A stretch of DNA of 64,000 nt, from assembly GCF_000698575.1 (NCBI RefSeq), contig NZ_JFHD01000014.1:1-64000 (forward strand), in the 5' to 3' direction. The stretch's first letter is position 1. Each line of letters opens with the position of its first letter. This DNA comes from Caballeronia zhejiangensis (GTDB lineage Bacteria; Pseudomonadota; Gammaproteobacteria; Burkholderiales; Burkholderiaceae). This document shows, piece after piece, positions 52,914 to 61,205 of this stretch. A program made the translations under genes and the position numbers. A model generated the notes under the pieces. It was not told where the DNA came from and searched no databases. It saw nothing but the letters and a program-made list of their open reading frames with translations.

Positions 52914-53969
52914 TCACTCCTCGTCCTCATCCGAATGCGGGCTCGCCAGGCTTCGCCACAGCAGCACCGGAATAATCAGCGTGAAGACGATCACCTCCTT
53001 GTACGCGCTCGCCCAGAACGACGAATACGATTCGAGCAGACCCACGAGCAGCGACCCCGCCGCCGCGAGCGGATAGCTCACCAGACCGCCGACGATCGCG
53101 CCCACGAAACCCTTCAGGCCGATCAGAAAGCCCGAGTCGTAGTAGATCGTCGTGATGGGCGCGACGAGCACGCCGCAGAGCGCGCCGAGCCCGGCCGCGA
53201 GCGTGAACGCGAGGCGCCCCGCCTGTGTCGTGCCGATGCCCACGAGCCGCGCGCCCAGACGATTCACCGACGTCGCGCGCAACGCCTTGCCGGAAATCGA
53301 GCGATCGAAGTAGAAGTACAGCGCGACGATCAACACGACAGCCGTCCCCACGACCCACAGGCTTTGCCCGGAGATCGATACGCTGCCGAGATTGAAGTTG
53401 GCGTCGGAGAATGCCGTCGTGCGCGATCCTTCGGCGCCGAACATCACGAGCCCGAGGCCGACCATCGCGAAGTGCACGGCGACCGCGACGATCAGCAGCA
53501 ACAGCGTGCTCGCCTCCGCGATCGGCTCATAGGCGAGGCGATAGACGAACGGCCCCATCGGCACGACGATGAGAAGCGTCAGCGCGATCTGGGCCAACAT
53601 CGGCAAAGGCTGCGCAAAAGCGGCTTGCGTAATGCCCCAAACCGCAACGGGAAACAGCAGATACTTGCCGGCCAGGACGGTGAGCAAGCGTCCGATCTGG
53701 TGATATCGCGAAGGATGCCGAACGATGCCAGCGAGTTCGGCGATAAAGCAGCCGACGCCCATCGCGATGAGCAAATAGCAGGTGGCGGGCAGCTTCTGCG
53801 TCTGCAGCGCGGCCAGCGTGAGCGCGCCATACGCGACGAACTCGCCCTGCGGAATGAAAATGACGCGTGTCACGGAGAACACGAGCACCAGCGCGAGCGC
53901 GAGCAACGCGTAGATCGCGCCCGTGGTGATCCCGTCCTGCGCGAGGATCGCCGCAATCGATAAGTCCAT
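52914..53969 (-). CDS. livH: HAAT ABC importer permease, LivH type
   Basis: A 351-residue membrane permease. The start at [50 protein letters not shown] has AGAGGAAGT just before it. Multiple helices and the typical C-terminal repeat [31 protein letters not shown] mark LivH. It is longer than E. coli LivH by an extra central segment (about residues 70-120). Ends in an acidic tail SDEDEE. Gap of 4 bp to the fusion gene. Confidence 0.93.
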   Translation of the reverse strand: MDLSIAAILAQDGITTGAIYALLALALVLVFSVTRVIFIPQGEFVAYGALTLAALQTQKLPATCYLLIAMGVGCFIAELAGIVRHPSRYHQIGRLLTVLAGKYLLFPVAVWGITQAAFAQPLPMLAQIALTLLIVVPMGPFVYRLAYEPIAEASTLLLLIVAVAVHFAMVGLGLVMFGAEGSRTTAFSDANFNLGSVSISGQSLWVVGTAVVLIVALYFYFDRSISGKALRATSVNRLGARLVGIGTTQAGRLAFTLAAGLGALCGVLVAPITTIYYDSGFLIGLKGFVGAIVGGLVSYPLAAAGSLLVGLLESYSSFWASAYKEVIVFTLIIPVLLWRSLASPHSDEDEE

Positions 53970-54003
53970 ACTTCCTCTTTGGAGCTTCTTGTGAAACATG
54001 GTC

Positions 54004-54088
54004 AAGCGGCGCGCCGTTGCCGGTGCGCCGCTTGTTCTACGAGATCATCTCGAAATTAAGAAACACGAACGCGCGGGTAGGCGCGTTC
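54004..54088 (-). terminator. Two hairpins after the second binding-protein gene
   Basis: GAACGCGC-GGGTAG-GCGCGTTC (54067-54088) and AAGCGGCGC/GCGCCGCTT (54004-54033) are both stable hairpins in the 126-base gap between the binding-protein gene and livH. Neither has a clean T-run on the minus strand. They may be partial terminators or stabilisers that keep binding protein in excess over permease. Confidence 0.4.
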
Positions 54089-54095
54089 CACGACA

Positions 54096-55268
54096 TCAGT
54101 CGTTCAGCAGCTTCCACTTGCCGTCGACGATCTGCACCATCACGCGCGCGCGATTGTCGAAGCCGTTGTGATCGGTCGGCGTCATGTTCATGATGCCGTG
54201 CGACACCGGCAGATCCTTGAGGTTTTCGAGCGCCGCGCGCAGCGCTTCGCGGAACTCCGGCGTGCCCGGCTGGCCCTTCTTCAGCGCTTCGGGAATCGCG
54301 CGCTGAAGCATCTGCCCGGCGTCCCAAGCGTGGCCGCCGAACGTCGACAGCGAACCCGCGCCGTAGGCCTTCTCGTACGCGTCCTTGTACGCCGCCGACG
54401 ACTTCTTCACCGGATTGCTCTCCGGCAATTGCTCGGTGACGAGCACCGGACCGGCGGGCAGGATCTCTCCCTCGCAATCCTTGCCACACACGCGCAGGAA
54501 GTCGTTGTTGGCGACGCCGTGCGTCTGATAGACCTTGCCCTTGTAGCCGCGCTCCTTCAGCGCCTTCGCCGGCAGCGCGGACGGCGTGCCCGCACCCGCG
54601 ATCAGCACCGCGTCGGGGTTCGCGCCCATCGTCTTCAGCACCTGGCCGGTCACGGACGTGTCCGTGCGGTTGAAGCGCTCGTTCGTGACGATCTTCAGCT
54701 TGTGCGCCGTGGCCGCCGTGTTGAACACGTTGTACCAGCCGTCGCCGTAGGCATCGGCGAAGCCGATGAAGCCCACGGTCTTCACGCCGTGCTTCTCCAT
54801 GTAGCTCGCGATCGCGTCGGCCATGAGCGCGTCGTTCTGCGGCGTCTTGAAGACCCACGCTTTCTTCGCGTCCATCGGCGAGATGATCGCGGCCGAGGCG
54901 GCCATCGAGATCATCGGCGTCTTGCCCGCGGCGGCCGGGTCGATCATCGCGAGCGAGTTTGGCGTCACGGTCGAGCCGACGATCGCATCGACGTGATCTT
55001 CGTCGATCAGCTTGCGCGTGTTCTGCACGGCTCGGCTCGTGTCGGAACCGTCGTCGAGCACGATCCATTCGACCGACTTCCCGCCGATTTCCTTGGGCAA
55101 CAGCGCGACGGTATTTTTCTCGGGAATCCCGAGCGATGCCGCCGGTCCCGTCGCCGAGAGCGTCACGCCGATCTTCACTTGCGCGAGCGCCGCGCCCGCG
55201 CCCGCGAACACGCTGCCCGCGATGGCGAGCGCGATGCCGGTCTTGATCCATGCCTTCTTCGTTTTCAT
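54096..55268 (-). CDS. HAAT ABC importer substrate-binding protein (tandem copy 2)
   Basis: A 390-residue periplasmic binding protein. ATG start at MKTKKAWIKTGIALAIAGSVFAGAGAALA, a signal peptide. The mature domain starts QVKIGVTLSATGPAASLGIPEKNTVALLPKEIGGKSVEWIVLDD. It is clearly a paralogue of the next upstream gene, with most positions shared, including VCGKDCEG, whose cysteine pair probably forms a disulfide. Peripheral-binding-protein type I fold (Leu/Ile/Val-like). Substrate not known; proteins of this group take up branched-chain amino acids or aromatic acids. Confidence 0.92.
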   Translation of the reverse strand: MKTKKAWIKTGIALAIAGSVFAGAGAALAQVKIGVTLSATGPAASLGIPEKNTVALLPKEIGGKSVEWIVLDDGSDTSRAVQNTRKLIDEDHVDAIVGSTVTPNSLAMIDPAAAGKTPMISMAASAAIISPMDAKKAWVFKTPQNDALMADAIASYMEKHGVKTVGFIGFADAYGDGWYNVFNTAATAHKLKIVTNERFNRTDTSVTGQVLKTMGANPDAVLIAGAGTPSALPAKALKERGYKGKVYQTHGVANNDFLRVCGKDCEGEILPAGPVLVTEQLPESNPVKKSSAAYKDAYEKAYGAGSLSTFGGHAWDAGQMLQRAIPEALKKGQPGTPEFREALRAALENLKDLPVSHGIMNMTPTDHNGFDNRARVMVQIVDGKWKLLND

Positions 55269-55444
55269 TGCTTGTCTCCAAACGCGCACACTGGCGGTGC
55301 GTTGCTGCGAGTTGTTATCGATGCGACTTTCGAGGCCAATCAAAGAGCCGCCCCAATCTATTTACCGCGATACTGCGTGCCAAGGCTCGTTTTCCCTGAC
55401 CGTTGCGCCCTCTTCTTCGTCGGGGCTTTCGTTGCACAGCGCAG

Positions 55445-55475
55445 AAAAAAGGCGCGTTCGAAACGACGCGCCTTT
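55445..55475 (-). terminator. Intrinsic terminator between the tandem binding-protein genes
   Basis: AAAGGCGCGT and ACGCGCCTTT form a 10-bp stem with an 8-base loop; the minus strand continues TTTTTTCTGC. It follows the first binding-protein stop by 30 bases, so much transcription would end after one gene. Confidence 0.75.
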
Positions 55476-55505
55476 GTTCTTCGAATCAGTTCACATGCGA
55501 TTGCG

Positions 55506-56672
55506 TCAGTTGCCCGAGAGCTTCCACTTGCCGCCTACGATCTCCACCATCACGCGCGCGCGCTGGTCCAGTCCGGAGTGATCGTTGGGGCTCATGTTGA
55601 AGATGCCGTGCGATGCCGGCAGATTCTTCGTCTCTTCGATGGCCGCGCGCAGCGCTTCGCGGAACGCCGGCGTGCCGGGCTGGCCCTTCTTCAGCGCAAT
55701 GGGAATCGCGCGCTGCAGAATGAGGCCCGCGTCCCAAGCGTGACCGCCGAAGGTCGACACCGAACCCGCGCCGTAGGCGCCTTCATACGCTTTCTTGTAC
55801 GTGAGCGCGGCCTGCTTCACGGGATTGCTGTCGGGCAACTGCTCCGCGACGAGCAGCGGTCCGGCGGGCAGGAACGTGCCTTCGCAATCCTTGCCGCACA
55901 CGCGCAGGAAGTCGTTATTGGCGACGCCGTGCGTCTGATAGATCTTGCCCTTGTAGCCGCGCTCCTTGAGCGTCTTCTGCGGCAGCGCGGCCGGCGTGCC
56001 CGCGCCCGCGATCAGCACCGCGTCCGCGTTCTGCGACATCGTCTTGAGCACCTGGCCCGTCACCGATGCGTCGTTGCGCGCGAAGCGCTCGTTCGCGACG
56101 ATCTTCAGCTTCGCGAGATCGGCCGCTTTCGAGAATTCCTTGAACCAGCTCTCGCCGTAGGCATCGGAGAAGCCGATGAACGCGACCGTCTTCACGCCAT
56201 GATTCGACATGTGCTGCGCGATGGCGGTGGCCATCAGAATGTCGTTCTGCGGCGTCTTGAAGACCCACGCCTTTTTCGCGTCCATCGGTTCGACGATGCT
56301 CGCGGCTGCGGCCATCGAGATCATCGGCGTGTGCGTTTCAGCGGCGATGTCGGTCATCGCGAGCGAGTTCGGAACGACGGTCGAGCCGACGAGCGCATCG
56401 ACATGATCTTCGCTCGTCAGCTTGCGCGCGTTTTTCACGGCTTGCGTGGAATCGGTGGCGTCGTCGAGAACGATGTATTCCACCTTCTGCCCGGCGACCT
56501 CCTTCGGAAGCAACGAAACGGTGTTCTTCTCGGGAATGCCAAGCGACGCCGCCGGGCCCGTTGCCGAAACCGTCACGCCGATTTTCACGTCCGCCAAAAC
56601 CTGATTGCTGATTACCGCCGATAATGCCGCGACGGCCATTGCGACCGCCTTTCCGCGTAATGCCAACTTCAT
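55506..56672 (-). CDS. HAAT ABC importer substrate-binding protein (tandem copy 1)
   Basis: A 388-residue exported binding protein, first gene of the liv operon at 50-57 kb. Signal peptide MKLALRGKAVAMAVAALSAVISNQVLA. The mature part, DVKIGVTVSATGPAASLGIPEKNTVSLLPKEVAGQKVEYIVLDD, is closely similar to the next gene, with the same VCGKDCEG cysteine pair and the same end (ARVMVEIVGGKWKL). Separated from its copy by a strong terminator. The duplication may widen substrate range or simply raise dose. Confidence 0.93.
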   Translation of the reverse strand: MKLALRGKAVAMAVAALSAVISNQVLADVKIGVTVSATGPAASLGIPEKNTVSLLPKEVAGQKVEYIVLDDATDSTQAVKNARKLTSEDHVDALVGSTVVPNSLAMTDIAAETHTPMISMAAAASIVEPMDAKKAWVFKTPQNDILMATAIAQHMSNHGVKTVAFIGFSDAYGESWFKEFSKAADLAKLKIVANERFARNDASVTGQVLKTMSQNADAVLIAGAGTPAALPQKTLKERGYKGKIYQTHGVANNDFLRVCGKDCEGTFLPAGPLLVAEQLPDSNPVKQAALTYKKAYEGAYGAGSVSTFGGHAWDAGLILQRAIPIALKKGQPGTPAFREALRAAIEETKNLPASHGIFNMSPNDHSGLDQRARVMVEIVGGKWKLSGN

Positions 56673-56774
56673 TGATTTGCGCCCCGTAAATCGTGCTTAT
56701 GCGTAAAGAATCGCCTGCGGATATGTCCGTGATTCGCGCCGCTTCGAATCGCCGACCGACGGGTCGGGAAATGC

Positions 56775-56804
56775 AGTTTAGCGGACGAAAGCGCCGGGCA
56801 GCAA
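56775..56804 (-). promoter_or_regulatory. Candidate promoter for the first liv operon
   Basis: On the minus strand TTGCTG (56799-56804), 18-base spacer, TAAACT (56775-56780), about 100 bases before the binding-protein start. Plausible sigma-70 promoter for binding protein and liv genes. Confidence 0.5.
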
Positions 56805-56927
56805 GCGTTTTGAAGGGTCTTCCCGGGCTTCGAACGTTGTTTTTTCAGCGCTTTTCCGACGACGCCGCACGCATCCCTAAACCCTCGGGAAAACCCCGCC
56901 TTAAATCCGTCGAGGGATTAATTCGTA

Positions 56928-57002
56928 TTATCGACGGGCAAATAAAAAAGCGCTGTTGGACTCATCCAACAGCGCTTTTCGGTCGGGCACTTCGTGCCTC
57001 AT
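56928..57002 (-). CDS. 24-residue leader-like ORF
   Basis: ATG at 57002 has GAGGAG five to six bases upstream, a strong ribosome site. The frame encodes MRHEVPDRKALLDESNSAFL and four further residues (FARR), stop TAA 56928-56930. The 3' half of the ORF forms the strong terminator hairpin, so ribosome movement could affect termination. Three leucines and two adjacent ones (ALL) fit leucine-related attenuation but are too few to prove it. A free small protein or a fortuitous ORF within a small RNA are alternatives. Confidence 0.4.
   Translation of the reverse strand: MRHEVPDRKALLDESNSAFLFARR
56946..56979 (-). terminator. Very strong intrinsic terminator
   Basis: AAAAGCGCTGTTGGA and TCCAACAGCGCTTTT form a perfect 15-bp stem around CTCA, and the minus strand has TTTTTTATTTG. 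It ends either the livM-side operon from 57193, or the mini-transcript from the promoter at 57053-57081. Confidence 0.9.
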
Positions 57003-57052
57003 GTCTCCTCGTTCTCCACCTCAAAAATCTGGGTGCAACAGAACTAGGACGC

Positions 57053-57081
57053 ATGTTAAAGAACGCAACAGTGCCCGGCAA
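57053..57081 (-). promoter_or_regulatory. Candidate promoter of the mini-transcript
   Basis: On the minus strand TTGCCG (57076-57081), 17 bases, TAACAT (57053-57058). Start about 57046, about 44 bases before the small ORF and about 100 bases before the terminator end. Confidence 0.55.
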
Positions 57082-57192
57082 CCTAGCATTTACCCTAGTG
57101 GTGCACAAAAGCACCTCAACGGGGCGTATTTCTTGCAATACAGCGCGCTTCTCGCGAAGCCCCAATTAATTCGCAATTCAAAGTAAATCGCT

Positions 57193-58167
57193 TCAGCCTT
57201 GCAGCGGCCGAACCCGCGCAACGATCTCCCCGACAATTCCGCGACGGAACGCCAGCACGCACGCGATGAAGATGACGCCCGTCACGATCGTCACCGATTC
57301 GCCCAGCGAGTTGAACCACGTTACGCCCGTGAGCCGCGCGATGCCGCTGCCGATATCGCCGAGCCGGTCTTCCAGCGCGACGATGATCGCCGCGCCGAGC
57401 AGCGGGCCGAACATCGTGCTCATGCCGCCGACGAGGGTCATCAGCACGACGAGGCCGGACATCGTCCAGTGCGCGTCGCCCAGGGTTTCGAAGCCGAGCA
57501 CGAGCGTCTTCGTCGCGCCCGCGAAACCCGCGAGCCCCGCCGACAGCACGAACGCGAGCAGCTTGTAGCGCGACGTGTCGTAGCCGAGCGAAATAGCGCG
57601 CGGCTCGTTCTCCTTGATCGCGATCAGCACTTGCCCGAACGGCGAATGCACGATGCGCACGATCAGCGCGAACGCGAGCAGCATCACCACGAGCACGACG
57701 TAATACAGCGTGATGTCGTTGCCCAGATCGATCGCGTTGAACAGCTTGCCGCGCGGCACGCCTTGCAGACCGTCTTCGCCATGCGTGAACGGCGCCTGGA
57801 GGAAGACGAAGTACACCATCTGCGCGAGCGCGAGCGTGACCATCGCGAAGTAGATGCCCTGGCGCCGAATCGCGATCAGGCCGGCGACGAGACCGAGCAG
57901 CGTCGCCGCCGCCGTGCCCGCGAGCACGCCGAGCTCCGGCGTGAAGTTGAGCGTCTGGATCGCGTAGCCGGCCACGTAGCCCGCGGAAGAGAGGAACATC
58001 GCGTGCCCGAACGACAGCAGCCCCGTATAGCCGATCAGCAAATTGAACGCGGCTGCGAAGAGCGCGAAGCACAGCACTTTCATCATGAACAGCGGATACA
58101 CGCCGACGAACGGCGCCACGATCAGGCCGATCAGCAACAGGCCGTAGAGCGCTTTTCTCTGCATCAT
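57193..58167 (-). CDS. livM: HAAT ABC importer permease, LivM type
   Basis: A 324-residue membrane permease starting MMQRKALYGLLLIGLIVAPFVGVYPLFMMKVLCFALFAAAFNLLIGYTGLLSFGHAMF, with eight or more helices and the EENEPRA-type coupling motif (IAIKENEPRAISLGYDTSRYKLLAF). AAGGA before the first ATG. Its start overlaps the livH stop. The frame runs open into livH, but that extension is out-of-frame shadow. Last gene of the second liv operon. Confidence 0.95.
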   Translation of the reverse strand: MMQRKALYGLLLIGLIVAPFVGVYPLFMMKVLCFALFAAAFNLLIGYTGLLSFGHAMFLSSAGYVAGYAIQTLNFTPELGVLAGTAAATLLGLVAGLIAIRRQGIYFAMVTLALAQMVYFVFLQAPFTHGEDGLQGVPRGKLFNAIDLGNDITLYYVVLVVMLLAFALIVRIVHSPFGQVLIAIKENEPRAISLGYDTSRYKLLAFVLSAGLAGFAGATKTLVLGFETLGDAHWTMSGLVVLMTLVGGMSTMFGPLLGAAIIVALEDRLGDIGSGIARLTGVTWFNSLGESVTIVTGVIFIACVLAFRRGIVGEIVARVRPLQG

Positions 58168-59048
58168 TTTTCCTTGCCGAAGAATCCTGCCGGGCGAATC
58201 ATCAACACGATCGCCATGATGACGAAGACGACCGTCGCGGACGCTTCCGGATAGAACACGCGCGTCAAGCCTTCGATCACGCCGAGCAAGAGACCCGTGA
58301 GGATCGAGCCCATGATCGAACCCATGCCGCCGATCACGACCACCGCGAACACCGTGATGATCATCGACTGGCCCATCAGCGGCGACACCTGAATCACCGG
58401 CGCCGCAAGCACGCCCGCGAACGCCGCGAGCGCGACGCCGAAGCCGTAGGTGAGCGTGATCATCATCGGCACGTTGACGCCGAACGCCTCGACGAGCTTC
58501 GGATTCTCCGTGCCCGCGCGCAAATAAGCGCCGACGCGCGTCTTCTCGATCACGAACCACGTCGCGAAACACACGACGAGCGACGCCACGACCACCCACG
58601 CGCGATAGTTCGGCAGGAACATGAAGCCGAGATTGGTCGCGCCTTGCAGCAGCGACGGCACGTCGTAAGGCTGCCCCGACGAACCGTAGATCGAGCGAAA
58701 CACGCCTTCGATCACGAGCGTGAGGCCGAACGTGAGCAGCAGCCCGTAGAGATGATCGAGCTTGTAGAGCCAGCGCAGCATCGATCGCTCGACGAAAACG
58801 CCGAACAGCCCGACGATGACGGGCGCGAGCACGAGCATCGCCCAGTACGGGACGTTGAAGTAGGAAGCGCCCATCCATGCGAGCATCGCGCCCAGCATGA
58901 AGAGCGCGCCGTGCGCGAAGTTGATGACGTTGAGCAAGCCGAAGATCACCGCGAGCCCGAGGCTCAGGATCGCGTAGAACGAGCCGTTCACCAGCCCGAG
59001 CAGCAGCTGGCTCATCATCGCGGCGAGTGGAATGCCGAAAATTTCCAT
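58164..59048 (-). CDS. livH: HAAT ABC importer permease, LivH type
   Basis: A 294-residue membrane permease: MEIFGIPLAAMMSQLLLGLVNGSFYAILSLGLAVIFGLLNVINFAHGALFMLGA, with LVIEGVFRSIYGSSGQPYDVP and the conserved GMGSIMGSILTGLLLGVIEGL near the C-terminus. Normal length. Overlaps livM by 4 bp, implying coupled translation. 96 bp after the binding-protein gene. Confidence 0.95.
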   Translation of the reverse strand: MEIFGIPLAAMMSQLLLGLVNGSFYAILSLGLAVIFGLLNVINFAHGALFMLGAMLAWMGASYFNVPYWAMLVLAPVIVGLFGVFVERSMLRWLYKLDHLYGLLLTFGLTLVIEGVFRSIYGSSGQPYDVPSLLQGATNLGFMFLPNYRAWVVVASLVVCFATWFVIEKTRVGAYLRAGTENPKLVEAFGVNVPMMITLTYGFGVALAAFAGVLAAPVIQVSPLMGQSMIITVFAVVVIGGMGSIMGSILTGLLLGVIEGLTRVFYPEASATVVFVIMAIVLMIRPAGFFGKEK

Positions 59049-59144
59049 TGAACCTGCCGTCAGAAACGTGTTGACGCGGTTGCGGCGGCCGAGCGGCCCT
59101 CTTGGCCGCCCGCCTCGCGAACGCGCTGAATCACCGCCGAACGC

Positions 59145-60365
59145 TTACTTCCAGAGCTTGCAGCGCGACTCCGCCTTCGTGCCGAACGCCTGATCGCCCG
59201 GAATCGTCGCGGTGATCTTGTAGTAGTCCCACGGCTCCTTCGATTCCGACGGCTTCTTCACTTCCATCAGATACATGTCGTGAATCATCGAACCGTCTTC
59301 GCGGATGTAGCCCTTCGCGTAGAAGTCGTCGATCTTCGTCTTCTTGAGCTGCGCCATGATCTTGTCGCCGTCGGTCGTGCCCGCCGCCTTCACCGCGTTC
59401 AGGTAGGCCATCACGGCGGAGTAGTCCGCTGCCTGCAGGCTCGACGGCATCTTCTTCATCTTGCCGAAGTAGCGCTGCGCCCATTTGCGCGTGTTCTCAT
59501 CCTTGTTCCAGTACCAGCTGTCCGTCAGGACGAGACCCTGCGTCGTTTCGAGCCCGAGGCTGTGGATATCGTTGATGAAGATGAGCAGCGCGGCGATCTT
59601 CATCGACTTGGTGATGCCGAATTCCTTCGCGGCCTTGATCGAGTTGATCGTGTCGCCGCCCGCGTTCGCGAGGCCGAGCACCTGCGCCTTCGATCCCTGC
59701 GCCTGCAGCAGGAACGACGAGAAGTCCGACGCCGACAGCGGATGACGCACTTCGCCGAGCACCTGGCCGCCGTTCGCCTTCACGACGTCGGCCGTATTCT
59801 TTTCGAGCGCCTTGCCGAACGCATAGTCGGCGGTGAGGAAGTACCACGTCTTGCCGCCCTGCTTCGTCACCGCGGAACCGGTGCCTTTCGCGAGCGCCAT
59901 CGTGTCGTACGCGTAGTGCACCGTGTACGGCGAGCATTGCTCGTTGGTCAGGTTGTCCGCGCCCGCGCCGATGTTGATGTACGGCGTCTTCTTCTCCGCC
60001 GCGACTTGCGCGGTCGAGAGCGCCGTCGCCGAATTCGTGCCGCCGATGATCGCGTTCACGCCGTCGCGGTCGATCCATTCACGCGCGCGCGATGCCGCGA
60101 TATCCGCCTTGTTCTGGTGATCCGCATAGACGAGTTCGATCGGCTTGCCGTTCACCTTGCCGCCGAAGTCCGCGATCGCCATGCGAATGGCTTCGAGGCC
60201 GCCCTGGCCGTCGATGTCCGCGTAGAGGCCCGACATGTCGGTGACGAAACCGATCTTCACGGTGTTGCCGTCGGCGGCGTTGGCGCTCGTGCTCATCACC
60301 GCCACACTCGCCGCCGCAGCCGCAAAGCACAGAGTAGAGAGGCGCGCGAGGGTCTTCTTTTTCAT
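59145..60365 (-). CDS. HAAT ABC importer substrate-binding protein
   Basis: A 406-residue binding protein of a different subgroup from the two at 54-57 kb. ATG start at MKKKTLARLSTLCFAAAAASVAVMSTSANA, signal peptide. The mature domain, NTVKIGFVTDMSGLYADIDGQGGLEAIRMAIADFGGKVNGKPIELVYADHQNKADIAASRAREW, resembles binding proteins for aromatic acids or short-chain organic compounds more than classical LivJ. TTGAAA-like context not needed; GGAG-type site present. Substrate unassigned. Confidence 0.9.
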   Translation of the reverse strand: MKKKTLARLSTLCFAAAAASVAVMSTSANAADGNTVKIGFVTDMSGLYADIDGQGGLEAIRMAIADFGGKVNGKPIELVYADHQNKADIAASRAREWIDRDGVNAIIGGTNSATALSTAQVAAEKKTPYINIGAGADNLTNEQCSPYTVHYAYDTMALAKGTGSAVTKQGGKTWYFLTADYAFGKALEKNTADVVKANGGQVLGEVRHPLSASDFSSFLLQAQGSKAQVLGLANAGGDTINSIKAAKEFGITKSMKIAALLIFINDIHSLGLETTQGLVLTDSWYWNKDENTRKWAQRYFGKMKKMPSSLQAADYSAVMAYLNAVKAAGTTDGDKIMAQLKKTKIDDFYAKGYIREDGSMIHDMYLMEVKKPSESKEPWDYYKITATIPGDQAFGTKAESRCKLWK

Positions 60366-60443
60366 TCCAGTCTCCATGAGTTTTGATTTGTTGCGGTGTT
60401 ACTGGTGTTGCCCTTCTTTCCGGCGTGCCGCGTTCGGGATCGA

Positions 60444-61205
60444 TTACACCCCGAGCAATTCGTGCAGCACCGGCATCTTCGCTTCGAGTTCCCCCGCGCC
60501 GAAATGCTCGACGATGTTTCCGTGCTCCATCACGTAAAAGCGGTCCGCGAGCGGCGCCGCGAAACGAAAATTCTGTTCGACCATGACGATCGTGTAGCCG
60601 CGCGACTTCAGCATGAGGATCATGCGCGCGAGTGTCTGCACGATGACCGGCGCGAGACCTTCCGAGATTTCATCGAGCAGAAGCAGATTCGCGCCCGTGC
60701 GCAGAATGCGCGCGACGGCCAGCATCTGCTGTTCGCCGCCCGAAAGACGCGTGCCCTGGCTCGCGCGGCGCTCTTTCAGGTTCGGGAACATCGAATAGAT
60801 CTCGTCGAGCGACATCGCGTCCTTCTGCTTGCCGATGAGCGGCGGCAACAGCAGGTTTTCCTCGCACGACAAGCTCGAAAAAATGCCGCGCTCCTCCGGA
60901 CAATAGCCGACCCCGTAATGCGCGATCTTGTGTGTGGCGAGCCCGATGGTTTCGTGTCCCGCGACGCGAATCGAGCCCGTCCTGCGCCCGGTCAGGCCCA
61001 TGATGGCGCGCAGCGTCGTCGTGCGGCCCGCGCCGTTGCGACCGAGCAGCGTGACCACTTCGCCGCGATTCACCTTGAGGTCCACGCCATGCAGAATGTG
61101 CGATTCCCCGTACCACGCCTGCAATCCCGAGATTTCCAGCGCGGGCACATTGCCCGCCGCGCCGTTCGCCTCGCGCGAGCGGCGCTCCTCCACGATCGTA
61201 CTCAT
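60444..61205 (-). CDS. livF: ABC transporter ATP-binding protein, LivF type, with altered Walker A
   Basis: A 253-residue ATPase. An N-terminal 20-residue extension is followed by the ABC core LEISGLQAWYGESHILHGVDLKVNRGEVVTLLGRNGAGRTTTLRAIMG. The Walker A lysine is replaced by Arg61 (codon CGC). The signature LSGGEQQMLAVARIL is intact. Walker B is LLLLDEISEGLAP, with isoleucine where most have proline. The partner LivG has a normal site, so the transporter may use one full and one degenerate ATP site. ATG overlaps the livG stop (ATGA). Confidence 0.92.
   Translation of the reverse strand: MSTIVEERRSREANGAAGNVPALEISGLQAWYGESHILHGVDLKVNRGEVVTLLGRNGAGRTTTLRAIMGLTGRRTGSIRVAGHETIGLATHKIAHYGVGYCPEERGIFSSLSCEENLLLPPLIGKQKDAMSLDEIYSMFPNLKERRASQGTRLSGGEQQMLAVARILRTGANLLLLDEISEGLAPVIVQTLARMILMLKSRGYTIVMVEQNFRFAAPLADRFYVMEHGNIVEHFGAGELEAKMPVLHELLGV

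Larger units (their letters stand above)
56673..57192. other. 520-base region between the two liv operons
   Basis: Contains, on the minus strand, a promoter at 57053-57081, a 24-codon ORF with good ribosome site at 56928-57002, a strong terminator (56946-56979) inside that ORF and a second promoter (56775-56804) for the downstream binding-protein gene. Near 57086-57106 lies the inverted repeat GGTGC-ACAAAA-GCACC with nearby CCTAG copies, which may be an operator. No larger gene. Confidence 0.6.

Noticed and set aside
58168..58878. N-terminal extension of livM to 561 codons, and of parB to 450 codons (46707-47156)
   Set aside because: The extensions overlap livH and parA in another frame and are Arg-rich; well-placed ATGs with ribosome sites give family-length proteins.
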